In this document: in pieces, positions 1 to 8,509 of the stretch
Numbering within the stretch: position 1 is the first letter of the stretch
Layout of the letters: each line of letters opens with the position of its first letter
Assembly (NCBI GenBank): GCA_018672475.1
Contig: JABHFS010000024.1
Coordinates: 1-64,000, forward strand
Source of the DNA: Gemmatimonadota bacterium
Lineage (GTDB): Bacteria > Latescibacterota > UBA2968 > UBA8231
Direction: 5' to 3'
DNA: 64,000 nucleotides
Program-made: the position numbers and the translations under genes
The notes under the pieces: generated by a model
Databases searched by the model: none
Seen by the model: the letters and a program-made list of their open reading frames with translations, nothing else
What the model was told of the DNA's origin: nothing

Positions 1-929
1 ATAAACTTGCTATTGATCTTGGCGATCACTCGCTGAAAAAGCTCGGAGTAATCCTCGTTGTAAACCTCCAGGCGCTTGACCAACTCCTGCCGCGCGTAGA
101 GCACCATTTGCTTGGCCGGCGTAATGGCGCGGACCTGGTCGAAGGTCTCGTGCGACAGCTCCAACGAGCTCTGATACGAAAACTCCTCCCCTATCTCCTC
201 CTGCACCTCTTCGAGCGGCTGGCCCGCGTCAATAAAGCGAAAATGGAAAATATCGCGCAGTGAGCGCAACGCGTCGAACGTCGTCTCCTTGAAAACCTGA
301 TAGCGCTTGCGGGCCGACTCCGGATCGAGGTCGGTCGTGCGGATCTCCTCCACCTGCCCGACGCCCGATATCGCGACCTTATGGTTGTTCTCCTGGGCCT
401 CCTGGCCCCGGTACATCTGGCGCTCAACGCTGATCGCTTCGTCGACGAAGAGCAGCACCGCGCGGAAAAGCGGCCGCGGGAAGTCCCGATCGCGAAATTC
501 CTCGCGCAATTCGGTCATCTTATCGTAAAACATCTTCAGACACTCGACCTGCACCTTCGTGCGCGGAAAGCCGTCGACGATCACGCCCTTTTCGTATTCA
601 GAGTCCAGCAGTTTGTTTAGGATCAGGAAGGTCACTTCCTCGTCGCCGACAAGCCCACCGGCGGCCTTAATCTGTTGCGCGCGCGGGCTGTTGAGCAGGT
701 CGCTGATGACCACTGGCTGGGCCGTGATGCCGCGCGCTTCTAAGATAAAGGGCGTATTAGTGCCCTTACCGGCGCCGGGTGCTCCGCCGAGCCAAATGAT
801 CTCGCCGGGAAAACAGAGTCTCTCACGCCCGAATTCCTCCTCCAGGCTGTCGCAGACACGAGAAAAAATCAAACTCGCGTCCTTGATTTCGAGATCGACG
901 TGTTTTTTGTCGGCGGGTTTATTATTCAC
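1..929 (-). CDS. nucleoside monophosphate (adenylate-type) kinase, 3' end outside window
   Basis: Phosphoryl transfer from ATP to a nucleoside monophosphate in the cytoplasm is the expected role. The product starts at a GTG (929-927) six bases after AGGAG. Around residues 40-50 it has a P-loop GGAPGAGKGT, and later the NMP-site pattern DGFPRTKVQVECL typical of adenylate kinases. About 309 residues are visible and the frame is still open at base 1. This is already much longer than the usual 180-220 residue adenylate kinase, so there is a C-terminal extension rich in charged helices. It lies downstream of the ferredoxin gene on the same strand, behind a hairpin and a candidate promoter, so it probably has its own transcript. 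Substrate specificity cannot be read from the sequence. Confidence 0.85.
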   Translation of the reverse strand, partial: MNNKPADKKHVDLEIKDASLIFSRVCDSLEEEFGRERLCFPGEIIWLGGAPGAGKGTNTPFILEARGITAQPVVISDLLNSPRAQQIKAAGGLVGDEEVTFLILNKLLDSEYEKGVIVDGFPRTKVQVECLKMFYDKMTELREEFRDRDFPRPLFRAVLLFVDEAISVERQMYRGQEAQENNHKVAISGVGQVEEIRTTDLDPESARKRYQVFKETTFDALRSLRDIFHFRFIDAGQPLEEVQEEIGEEFSYQSSLELSHETFDQVRAITPAKQMVLYARQELVKRLEVYNEDYSELFQRVIAKINSKF

Positions 930-941
930 AACAGGCTCCTT

Positions 942-966
942 GCCCGCCGTCTCGGAGAAGGCGGGC
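942..966 (-). other. GC-rich leader hairpin before the kinase start
   Basis: A 7-bp GC stem (942-948 with 960-966) lies in the 5' leader of the kinase gene, just upstream of its AGGAG ribosome-binding site. It could influence translation or be incidental; nothing else supports a role. Confidence 0.3.
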
Positions 967-1008
967 GGTATTCAATTCACGTCGTCTCAGGGAAGACGAA
1001 TGACCTTT

Positions 1009-1037
1009 AGTATTACCACTATAGAGGGTGATGTCAA
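1009..1037 (-). promoter_or_regulatory. candidate sigma70 promoter for the kinase gene
   Basis: On the minus strand a perfect TTGACA (1037-1032) is followed after 17 bases by AATACT (1014-1009), a 4/6 match to the -10 consensus. It would start transcription about 75 bases before the GTG of the kinase gene and directly after the hairpin that ends the preceding transcript. Confidence 0.4.
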
Positions 1038-1071
1038 TAGAAAGCCCTGTGGCCGTTGAGACCGCAGGGCT
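1036..1071 (-). terminator. terminator-like hairpin after the ferredoxin gene
   Basis: A 10-bp stem (1043-1052 with 1062-1071, one G:U pair) lies 24 bases past the ferredoxin stop. On the minus strand it is followed by a short T-rich tail (TTTCTATT). The tail is weak but the placement suits the end of the htpG-proA-ferredoxin transcript. Confidence 0.5.
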
Positions 1072-1094
1072 ACGATATCTCGCGTTTTCCGTTC

Positions 1095-1451
1095 TTATGC
1101 TTCCAGATTGCGGAAAGGCTCCGCAATAACCCACTCCTCGACCACCTGACCACCGAGCAAATGCTCCTGAATAATGCGCTCCAATTTCTCGACCGTCATC
1201 GAATGATACCAGACACCTTCGGGATAGACCACCACCGTCGGCCCCGATTCACAGACGCGCAGACAGTCGGCCTTGGTGCGGTGGATCCCGCTGCGGGGAT
1301 CGCCATGGCCCAGCTCGCGCAGCCTCTTTTTTAGATAATCCCAGCACTCCGCGCCGGCCGTGCCCGCATGGCATTTCGCCTTAGTCGGCGTCGCGCAGAT
1401 AAAGATATGGCGATCAATCGCGGTGTTGGCTGTTTCTTGCTCGCTCATCAA
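1095..1451 (-). CDS. thioredoxin-like [2Fe-2S] ferredoxin domain protein
   Basis: A 118-residue electron carrier of the thioredoxin-like [2Fe-2S] ferredoxin family. The sequence shows the family pattern: [13 protein letters not shown] near the N-terminus, a second cysteine pair in [11 protein letters not shown], and the VVYPEGVWY segment common in this family. Four cysteines at these positions are the expected cluster ligands. The gene follows proA with an 8-base gap and shares its transcript. The start has two adjacent Met codons; either is possible. The redox partner is not evident from the neighbours. Confidence 0.85.
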   Translation of the reverse strand: MMSEQETANTAIDRHIFICATPTKAKCHAGTAGAECWDYLKKRLRELGHGDPRSGIHRTKADCLRVCESGPTVVVYPEGVWYHSMTVEKLERIIQEHLLGGQVVEEWVIAEPFRNLEA

Positions 1452-1459
1452 AGGCTCCC

Positions 1460-2791
1460 TCAGGCCTGCCAGCCTTGGTCCAACCGGCGGTGGGTAAAGG
1501 GGCGCTGCTCTTCGCCGTCGTAGGTATCGACGACATGCCCGTCCCCTTCTAAAATGTATTTGTAGATCACCAGCCCTTCTAGGCCTACCGGCCCGCGGCT
1601 GTGCAGACGATTGGTGCTGATCCCGACCTCGGCCCCAAGCCCGTATTTGAAGCCGTCGGCAAAACGCGTCGAGGCGTTGTGCACCACCGAGGCCGAGTCG
1701 ACTCCGCGCAGAAATACGCCGGCGGCTACCCGGTCCTCGGTGACGATAGCGTCGGTATGGTGACTGCCGTAGGTGTTGATATGTTCTATCGCTTGATCGA
1801 TGCCGTTGACAACTCTGATCGAGAGTACCAAGTCCAAATACTCGGCCTTCCAGTCCTCTTCCGTCGCGGGTTTGATCTGGCCGTAGACCTTGGCTGCCGC
1901 TCGGGTCCGCTCGTCACCGCGTAATTCGACATCCCTTTGCAGCAGCGCCGGCACCGCCTGCTGCAAAAAATCCTCGGCGACATGTTCATGTACCAATAGC
2001 GTCTCGGCGGCATTGCACACCGAAACGTATTGCGTCTTGGAGTCGACGGCTATCTTCACCGCCTTGTCGATATCGGTCGCCGCGTCGACATAGACGTGGC
2101 AGATGCCGTCGGCGTGCCCCATCACCGGGATCTTGGTATTGTGCATGATATACTGGACAAAATCGTTGCTACCGCGCGGAATAATCAGATCGACCTCGCC
2201 CTCCTGGTCCAATAACGCACGGACCTCCTCGCGGCCTTCCAATAGCGCCAACCAGCCTTCGGGGACCAACTCAATGCCCGCCGTCGCCTCCAGCATCACC
2301 TCGGCCAATACCTGATTGCTGCGCGTCGCCTCGCGGCCGCCCTTGAGCAGCGCGGCATTGCCCGCCATCAGGCAGAGCGAGGCGATCTGCACCAAGGCGT
2401 CGGGACGCGATTCGAAGATCACGCCAATCACGCCGATCGGGACCGTAACCCGGTAGAGGTTGAGCGCCTCGTCCAATTCGAGCGCGCTCTGGGTCTGTCC
2501 CAATGGGTCGGGTTGCGCGGCGACACTGCGCACCATCTCCACCATGCCGGCGAATTTGCGCCCACTCAGATCGAGCCGCTTGAGCAGAGGCAAATCCAAC
2601 TCGCCCTGCTCGATCAGCGCCTTACCGGCTTCCATATCCTGCGCGTTGGCCGCGAGAACCCGCTCTTGGTTGGCTTCCAGTGCTTGCGCAATGGTCTCCA
2701 GGGCCTGTTTGCGCACCTCTCCAGAGGCCGCAGCCAAACTCCGCGACGCGACGCGCGCGCGCTGTGCGAGTTGACGCACTTGTTGCGACAT
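1460..2791 (-). CDS. proA: glutamate-5-semialdehyde dehydrogenase (gamma-glutamyl phosphate reductase)
   Basis: Reduces gamma-glutamyl phosphate to glutamate-5-semialdehyde with NADPH, the second step of proline synthesis. The 443-residue length is slightly above the usual 415-420 for ProA. The aldehyde dehydrogenase fold motifs are clear: [26 protein letters not shown], and the catalytic cysteine region [12 protein letters not shown] near residue 260, with the C-terminal [14 protein letters not shown] block. It starts 2 bases after the htpG stop, so translation is probably coupled. No proB lies in the window. Confidence 0.95.
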   Translation of the reverse strand: MSQQVRQLAQRARVASRSLAAASGEVRKQALETIAQALEANQERVLAANAQDMEAGKALIEQGELDLPLLKRLDLSGRKFAGMVEMVRSVAAQPDPLGQTQSALELDEALNLYRVTVPIGVIGVIFESRPDALVQIASLCLMAGNAALLKGGREATRSNQVLAEVMLEATAGIELVPEGWLALLEGREEVRALLDQEGEVDLIIPRGSNDFVQYIMHNTKIPVMGHADGICHVYVDAATDIDKAVKIAVDSKTQYVSVCNAAETLLVHEHVAEDFLQQAVPALLQRDVELRGDERTRAAAKVYGQIKPATEEDWKAEYLDLVLSIRVVNGIDQAIEHINTYGSHHTDAIVTEDRVAAGVFLRGVDSASVVHNASTRFADGFKYGLGAEVGISTNRLHSRGPVGLEGLVIYKYILEGDGHVVDTYDGEEQRPFTHRRLDQGWQA

Positions 2792-2793
2792 CT

Positions 2794-4761
2794 TTAGCTC
2801 TCCTTAGTCTCCTCGGCGGCGCTCGCCGTGGCCACGCCCATAATCGACTGCAAGGTCTTGCCGACCCGCTGCGGATCCTCGACCTTGCCCTCGCCCAAGA
2901 GTACGAAATCGACCAGGAAATGCGCCCAGTTGTTTAATTGATCCGAATCGCGGTCGCGCTTGAGCACCGCGCCCATATTGCGAATGATCTCGTGCTTAGG
3001 ATTGATCTCCAACAACCGTTGTCCGCTCTTAAACTCGCGGTCGGCCATATGCATCAGACGCTCCATGTTCTGGCTCATCCCGCCTTGCGGGGCCACCAGC
3101 ACACAGGGGCTGTCGGTCAAGCGCTTCGACTCGGCCACGTCCGAAACCCGGCCTTCGAGCTTCTTCTTGAGAAAGGCGATCAACTCGATGGTCTCAGCCT
3201 TCTGCTCGTCATCGACCCCTTCGAGCTTGACCTCGTCCTCGTCGGCGGCCAGGTCCAGATCTGCCGCGTCTACAGCCTGAAATTCCTTCTCGGCGAATTT
3301 CTGCAAACCCTGGATCACCCACTCGTCGACCGGCTCATCGAGGTAGAGCACCTCCAGTCCGCGCTTACGGAAAGTCTCTAATAGTGGGCTTTGCGCGATT
3401 GCTTCTTTATTTTCGCCGGCCAAGTAGTAGATCTTCTCCTGCTCGTCCTGTATCCGGTCAATATAGGTCTGCAACGAAATATAACTGTCCGCATCGTCCT
3501 CCAGCGAGGTGTGGTAACGCAACAACCCAGCGAGTTGATCCTTGTGCTCGACTTCCATCGACACGCCCTCTTTGAGCACCTGGCCATAGGCGCGCCAAAA
3601 GGTCAGATACTTTTCTTCATCCTTTTTGACCATGCTCTGCAGCATGCCGAGTACCCTGCGCACCAAGGTCTGGCGGATCTTGGCGATAACCGGGTTTTGC
3701 TGCAAATTTTCACGGCTGACATTGAGCGGCAGGTCGTCGCAGTCTACTACCCCGCGCACGAAGCGCAGCCACAGCGGCAAGAGCTCCTTGCAGTCGTCCT
3801 GGATAAAGACCCGCTTGACGTGCAGGTTGAGCGAGATCTTCGGCTCGGGGTTGAACAGCCACTGTGCCGGCGAGTGCTTGGGGATAAACAGCACCGAATA
3901 AAACTGGATCGGCACGTCGACCGCCACGTGCTCGCGTGCCAAAGGCTCGTCCGTGTCGCCGGTCAGATGCGTGTAAAACTCGTTGTATTGCTCGTCGGTG
4001 ATCTCGTTGCGCGGCCGGGTCCACAGCGCGGCGGTGTCATTAACCTGCTTGCCGGCGACCTTGATCGGGTAGGACACGAAGTCGGAGTGCTTGCGGATTA
4101 CCCCCTCCAGGGTCTGAGCGTCGAGGAACTCCTCGCAGTCGGAACGGATGTAGATTTTGATCTCCGTACCGCGCTCTGCCTTGTCGGCTTTGGCCAGCGT
4201 ATAGGCCCCGTCGCCGGTCGATTCCCACATCACCGCCTCGGCGTCCGGGTCGGCCGAACGCGTGGTCAGGACGACCCGATCGGCGACCATAAAGACCGAA
4301 TAGAACCCCACCCCGAATTGCCCGATCAGCTGGACTTTCTTCTCCTCGTCGTCGGCATCGGCCATCTGCTTGGCGAATTCAGCCGAACCCGAGCGGGCGA
4401 TGGTGCCGATATTCTGGTTGACTTCGTCGCGCGTCATGCCAATGCCGCGGTCGCGGATCGTCAACACCTTGTTGCTGCTGGCCACCTCGACCTCGATCTC
4501 CAACTCGGCGTCGAGATCGAGAACATTTTTGTCCGTCAGCGAGCGATGATGGATCTTGTCCAGCGCGTCAGAAGCATTGGAGACCAGTTCGCGCAGGAAA
4601 ATCTCCTTCTGCGTGTATAAGGAATGGATGAGCAGGTGCAACAGTTGTTGCACCTCGGTTTGGAAGACACGTTCTTCGACCTGGCCATCCCCGGTTGCTT
4701 GTTCTTTGTCGTCATCCACCTGGCCCTCTTTGTCGTCACCGACCTGCTGTTCTTCAGACAT
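2794..4761 (-). CDS. htpG: molecular chaperone HtpG (Hsp90)
   Basis: ATP-dependent cytosolic chaperone of the Hsp90 family, about 655 residues. The N-terminal GHKL ATPase shows ELVSNASDALDKI, DRGIGMTRDEV and GQFGVGFYSVF; the middle domain has NVSRENLQQN. The open frame extends upstream to 4995, but that part has unlikely composition and lies opposite another gene. The start MSEEQQVGDD at 4761 has AGGAG ten bases upstream and is preferred. A linker rich in Asp/Glu/Lys follows the start. The gene heads the htpG-proA-ferredoxin transcript. Confidence 0.95.
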   Translation of the reverse strand: MSEEQQVGDDKEGQVDDDKEQATGDGQVEERVFQTEVQQLLHLLIHSLYTQKEIFLRELVSNASDALDKIHHRSLTDKNVLDLDAELEIEVEVASSNKVLTIRDRGIGMTRDEVNQNIGTIARSGSAEFAKQMADADDEEKKVQLIGQFGVGFYSVFMVADRVVLTTRSADPDAEAVMWESTGDGAYTLAKADKAERGTEIKIYIRSDCEEFLDAQTLEGVIRKHSDFVSYPIKVAGKQVNDTAALWTRPRNEITDEQYNEFYTHLTGDTDEPLAREHVAVDVPIQFYSVLFIPKHSPAQWLFNPEPKISLNLHVKRVFIQDDCKELLPLWLRFVRGVVDCDDLPLNVSRENLQQNPVIAKIRQTLVRRVLGMLQSMVKKDEEKYLTFWRAYGQVLKEGVSMEVEHKDQLAGLLRYHTSLEDDADSYISLQTYIDRIQDEQEKIYYLAGENKEAIAQSPLLETFRKRGLEVLYLDEPVDEWVIQGLQKFAEKEFQAVDAADLDLAADEDEVKLEGVDDEQKAETIELIAFLKKKLEGRVSDVAESKRLTDSPCVLVAPQGGMSQNMERLMHMADREFKSGQRLLEINPKHEIIRNMGAVLKRDRDSDQLNNWAHFLVDFVLLGEGKVEDPQRVGKTLQSIMGVATASAAEETKES

Positions 4762-4806
4762 CTCGCTGCAACTCCTTGTTTTTCGTCGCTTCCAAGAGGA
4801 AATTTC

Positions 4807-4812
4807 ATTATA
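4807..4812 (-). promoter_or_regulatory. candidate -10 element for htpG
   Basis: A perfect TATAAT reads on the minus strand 46 bases before the htpG start. The -35 region (around 4830) matches consensus poorly. No CIRCE-type inverted repeat was seen. Confidence 0.35.
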
Positions 4813-4920
4813 GTAGAGACTGGAAATGTACGGAACTACGCTCGCTTGGCAAGTTCCCGCTTCCCCCTTGTACTGAGCGCAACGCGATCTATTTTTGCGA
4901 TAACCCACACAGGAAAAGGC

Positions 4921-6162
4921 GTGGAAACCTACGATCTGATCATCGTCGGCGGTGGCCCTGCCGGCGCCACCGCCGCCCTCTACGCTCATCGCCAAGGGCT
5001 AAAATGTCTGTTGGTAGACAAGGAGCGTTTCCCACGCGATAAAATTTGCGGCGATGCTATATCGGGAAAAAGCGTCGCCATATTGCACGAACTTGGGTTA
5101 GTCGATGAAGTTCGCACATTACCTGGTGCACCCGTTGGCCATATCGTCTTTGGCAGCCCCAACCACACCACCGCGAGTATTCCCCTTGATCGCTATCCCC
5201 TTAATGACCTGATCACCGGCAACACGCTGCCCATGGAAGGTTTTGTTATTCGTCGGGAAGTATTTGATCATTTTCTATTTGAAAAAGCGCGCGAAGTATG
5301 CGCCGACTGCTACGAAGATTTTTCAGTAGAAAAACTACTTTGGGATAAAGATCAAGTTATTGGCATCAGCGGCACAGATACAGACGGCCAAACTCGCGAG
5401 CTTTATGCCCCAGTCGTATTGGGCTGCGATGGCTACCGCTCCATCGTCGCGCGTCAGGCCGGTTTGTACAAACTAGAAAGCAAACACTGGATGGTGGCCC
5501 TGCGTCAATACTGGCAGGGAGTTGAAGGCATGACGGGAAAAATTGAGCTACACTTTATAGATGAGGTAAAACCTGGCTATTTCTGGATTTTCCCCACCGA
5601 CGATGGCCGTGCCAATATAGGTATCGGCATGGGACACGACGAAATAAAAAAGCGTAAGGCAGACTTAAAATCAATGCTGCAAAATGCCATAACCAGCCCA
5701 TCTTTTCAAGCGCGTTTCGCCAACGCCCAACCTTTGGAAAAACCAATTGGCTGGAACCTTCCCGTTGGCTCTAAACGACGCACTATTCACGGCAACGGGT
5801 TTATGCTATTGGGGGATGCTGCCGGACTGATTGATCCCTTTACCGGCGAGGGAATCGGCAACGCCTTCTATTCAGCACGTGCAGCCATAGACATGGCAGC
5901 AGAAGCACATTTAGTCGGCGACTTTTCCGCCCGGACTCTGCATAGCTACGAAAGCCGTCTATGGAAGGTAATCAGCAGTGAACTACGACTCAGCACCCAA
6001 CTACACGGGCTAGGTAATTGGGGAACTCTTATGAACATGGTCATTGGCAAAGCTTCGCGTAACAAAGAAGTCAGCGACCTGCTCTGCGGCATGATGGCCA
6101 ATGCCGTACCGCGCACTCAGTTAATAAACCCACTTTTTTATCTCAAGCTACTTTTTGATTAA
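4921..6162 (+). CDS. geranylgeranyl reductase family FAD-dependent oxidoreductase
   Basis: A flavoprotein of the geranylgeranyl-reductase/FixC-like family, about 413 residues, likely to reduce prenyl double bonds of lipids or quinones. The N-terminal Rossmann motif DLIIVGGGPAGATAAL binds FAD; KICGDAISGK and the C-terminal LLGDAAGLIDPFTGEGIG block are family hallmarks. The start is a GTG at 4921 with AGGAAAAGG just upstream; the open frame reaches further back but overlaps htpG antisense and lacks family sequence. It is divergent from htpG. Codons look more AT-rich than those of htpG. A fragment of a related gene follows directly. Confidence 0.85.
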   Translation: METYDLIIVGGGPAGATAALYAHRQGLKCLLVDKERFPRDKICGDAISGKSVAILHELGLVDEVRTLPGAPVGHIVFGSPNHTTASIPLDRYPLNDLITGNTLPMEGFVIRREVFDHFLFEKAREVCADCYEDFSVEKLLWDKDQVIGISGTDTDGQTRELYAPVVLGCDGYRSIVARQAGLYKLESKHWMVALRQYWQGVEGMTGKIELHFIDEVKPGYFWIFPTDDGRANIGIGMGHDEIKKRKADLKSMLQNAITSPSFQARFANAQPLEKPIGWNLPVGSKRRTIHGNGFMLLGDAAGLIDPFTGEGIGNAFYSARAAIDMAAEAHLVGDFSARTLHSYESRLWKVISSELRLSTQLHGLGNWGTLMNMVIGKASRNKEVSDLLCGMMANAVPRTQLINPLFYLKLLFD

Positions 6163-6182
6163 GTGCAGCTTAGTAGTTATCA

Positions 6183-6386
6183 ACGGCTATCACCTTAAGC
6201 GGCGAACTAAAAATCAGCACCAAGCTGCACAGCCTAGGCTGCTGGCCCTTTCTGATGAACTTCGTCATCCGCAAAGCAGCTAACAATATAGAGGTCAGCG
6301 ACCTAATCTGTGGCATGATCGCCAGCTCCGTACCGCGCAAAACCATGATCGACCCGCGTTTTTACCTGCGATTGCTCTTCCGTTAG
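6183..6386 (+). pseudogene. 3' remnant of a second geranylgeranyl reductase gene
   Basis: From about 6183 to the TAG at 6384-6386 the + strand encodes GELKISTKLHSLG...EVSDLICGMIASSVPR...DPRFYLRLLF. This matches the C-terminal 60 residues of the preceding reductase (SELRLSTQLHGLG...EVSDLLCGMMANAVPR...NPLFYLKLLF) with many conservative changes. There is no start, and stops lie just upstream. It is the tail of a diverged tandem copy whose 5' part has been lost. Confidence 0.8.
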
Positions 6387-6720
6387 TACGCCAAAAAGGG
6401 CAGCGGCCAATTGACACAACCCGTCGCTCGCCCTTTCTCCACCGCCGCAAAATATCCGTCCAACACCCCTTCCTGCAGCACGCACACCATCGCCGCCTCG
6501 CTCATCTCGTCCTTCACCGTCGCCCAAGCCGGATCGAGTGCGTGTTGGTCTGGTCACCATAACGCGGATAATAGGACGAATGCCCGAACAAAAAGGCGAA
6601 AGAATAATCCTCTTGTCGCCCTAAATCATGCCCGTAATTGAGCAACTACCCGCCGACCCCCTTGCGCTGGAAATCCGCCACTACCGCCACCGGCCCGCAC
6701 CGTCTCGCCCAGCAGTCGCA
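6383..6720 (-). pseudogene. broken GNAT acetyltransferase (YhbS-like)
   Basis: Minus-strand translation gives GPVAVVADFQRKGVGG, an in-frame TAG (6648-6646), then LLNYGHDL and FAFLFGHSSYYPRYG. This is the acetyl-CoA-binding motif A and the 'LGHPxYYPRFGF' block of YhbS-type N-acetyltransferases. After a frameshift near 6530-6560 it continues as DPAWATVKDEMSEAAMV...LDGYFAAVEKG to a TAA at 6383. A further shift seems to separate an upstream LLGETVRA piece. One nonsense codon and at least one frameshift make it nonfunctional. Its end overlaps the reductase remnant on the other strand. Confidence 0.7.
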
Positions 6721-6786
6721 ATCGCCACGTACTAAATATTATCCGTCATCACTCCTCTTTTTCTGCTTAACTCCCCCGTGGATGCA

Positions 6787-6823
6787 CAAAAAAACGGCTG
6801 CAGATCCAACAAATCTGCAGCCG
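6787..6823 (-). terminator. rho-independent terminator after the SDR gene
   Basis: An 11-bp perfect stem (6795-6805 with 6813-6823, loop of 7) is followed on the minus strand by a run of T residues (7 in a row). It lies 25 bases past the stop of the SDR gene. Confidence 0.85.
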
Positions 6824-6847
6824 CAATGTTAGTAGCTCATCCGCGAC

Positions 6848-7654
6848 CTATATCGTCGTCGCCAGAAAGCCCCCGTCGACGCAGATGTCGGTGCCGGTAA
6901 CAAAGCTACTCGCCGCCTCCGAGGCGAGAAAGACCGCCGCGCCGACCAACTCCTCCGGCCGCCCGTAACGGTTCATCGGCGTGTGCGAAAGAATCTGGCC
7001 TCCGCGTTCGGTCGGACTGCCGTCTTCCTCGAATAGCAAACGGCGATTCTGCTCGGCGGGAAAAAAACCCGGTGTGATCGAGTTGACCCTGACGCCCTTT
7101 TGCGCCCATTCGCGCGCCAAAAACTGCGTCAGGCTGACCACCGCCGCCTTCGCCGCCGAATAGGCCACCACCCGCGAGACCGGCAAGTGCGCGGCGACCG
7201 AGGCGATATTGATTATACTGCCCTTGCCCGCAGTCACCATCGCCGGACCAAAGACCTGGCACGGCAGCAAGGCCCCCGCGCCCAAATTCAGATCAAAACA
7301 ATCCTGCCAATCCGCCGTTTCAATACCTTCAAAACTCAGTTCGTCGTTCAAGGTCACTTGTGGCTGGTTTCCGCCTGCCGCATTGACCAACACCCCCACC
7401 GCCCCCAAACCCGCGCCCACCGCCGCCTGCGCTTCCGCCAGCGAGGTCTTATCCGTCGCGTCACAAGCGGCAAATAGCGCCTCACCTCCGGCCTGCTCAA
7501 TCGCCGCAACCCGCTCCTTGCCCCGCTCTTGACTGCGCCCCAACACCGCCACCTTGGCCCCTGCTTCGGCCAAACCCTGCGCGATCGCTCCACCCAAAAC
7601 CCCGGTCCCTCCGATCACCACCGCCACCTCACCGCTCAAATCGTATCTGCTCAT
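6848..7654 (-). CDS. SDR oxidoreductase resembling UxuB/YjmF D-mannonate oxidoreductase
   Basis: A classical short-chain dehydrogenase of about 268 residues. The N-terminal VVIGGTGVLGGAIAQGL binds NAD(P), NAAGGN is the structural Asn block, and SRVVAYSAAKAA holds the Tyr-x3-Lys pair. The stretches ITPGFFPAEQNRRLLFEEDG and HTPMNRYGRPEEL closely resemble the YjmF/UxuB-type enzymes that interconvert D-mannonate and D-fructuronate, so that activity is the best guess; other sugar acids remain possible. The start at 7654 is one base after the TGA of the DUF445 gene, so the two are coupled. A UxuA-like gene occurs about 12 kb away. Confidence 0.8.
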   Translation of the reverse strand: MSRYDLSGEVAVVIGGTGVLGGAIAQGLAEAGAKVAVLGRSQERGKERVAAIEQAGGEALFAACDATDKTSLAEAQAAVGAGLGAVGVLVNAAGGNQPQVTLNDELSFEGIETADWQDCFDLNLGAGALLPCQVFGPAMVTAGKGSIINIASVAAHLPVSRVVAYSAAKAAVVSLTQFLAREWAQKGVRVNSITPGFFPAEQNRRLLFEEDGSPTERGGQILSHTPMNRYGRPEELVGAAVFLASEAASSFVTGTDICVDGGFLATTI

Positions 7655-7655
7655 T

Positions 7656-8384
7656 TCAATATCCCATCGCTTTAGATGCCAGTCCAATACAACCACCGAA
7701 TACATTGCCCCACACGATCAGCCAACCCAAATGCTCGCGAATCACCTCCTCCATCATCTCCTTGACCCGTTCGGGCGTCAATTCCTGCAACTTGGTTTCC
7801 AATAACTCGTCCACCTGCTGCCTGAGCGCCCCCACCTCCAATTCCGGCTTGGCCACCTCCCCGGCCAACAACGGCGCGATCTCCGTGCCGACGCTGATTA
7901 CAAATTGTTTAACTAGCGGTTTGACCGTCTGTATGCCCACCATCTTGATCATCATGCCTTGCGGCGAGGCGGCCAACTCCTCCAGCTTTTGATCGATAAT
8001 TCCGTCCACCTGCTCCGACTCCAACATCGCCCCAACCTTCTCCCCCAACCCATCCCCCCCGGCGAATGCGTTCACGCGTTCAGCGAAAAAACGCGAGAGA
8101 TATTCCTCGTCAAAGAAATACTCCATAATCGCATCTTTGACCGCCTGCCGTATCTCGCGAAACCGCGCCGGAATCACCCCCGACCCGTATAACAACGGCA
8201 CCCGGTCAAACAACATCTTTACAGCCAACCAGTTCGTCACCCCCCCCGCAAAACCAAACAACCCCACCGCCAACACCCACCCGCCACCCGCCACTCCCTC
8301 CATCCGCGCAAACAACCCCACACCCAGCAATCCAAAAGAAATCAGATTGCTAATATTCCCCTTTTCAAAATACCCATTCGCCAT
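7656..8384 (-). CDS. DUF445 family membrane protein
   Basis: A 242-residue protein with hydrophobic segments near both ends (LISFGLLGVGLFARM and VLAVGLFGFAGGVTNWLAVKMLF at the N-terminus; a short hydrophobic tail). The GGVTNWLAVKMLF block followed by GSGVIPARF is the signature of DUF445 proteins. The middle is amphipathic and helical. Function is unknown; DUF445 proteins are envelope proteins of unassigned role. It is coupled to the following SDR gene. Confidence 0.75.
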   Translation of the reverse strand: MANGYFEKGNISNLISFGLLGVGLFARMEGVAGGGWVLAVGLFGFAGGVTNWLAVKMLFDRVPLLYGSGVIPARFREIRQAVKDAIMEYFFDEEYLSRFFAERVNAFAGGDGLGEKVGAMLESEQVDGIIDQKLEELAASPQGMMIKMVGIQTVKPLVKQFVISVGTEIAPLLAGEVAKPELEVGALRQQVDELLETKLQELTPERVKEMMEEVIREHLGWLIVWGNVFGGCIGLASKAMGY

Positions 8385-8509
8385 AATCTCATCTCACATT
8401 AAAACGAAAGTGATCCACATAAAATATCAAACCGCGACAACTGGCCGTTCTATTCATCGCTCTATAAAAGAGGAAAGGCTTTAGACCTTCGCAGTTCGCC
8501 CGTCTACAC

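Noticed and set aside
3391-4620. 409-codon frame on the + strand
   Set aside because: Lies opposite htpG; no start signal or family resemblance; a product of GC-rich codon structure.
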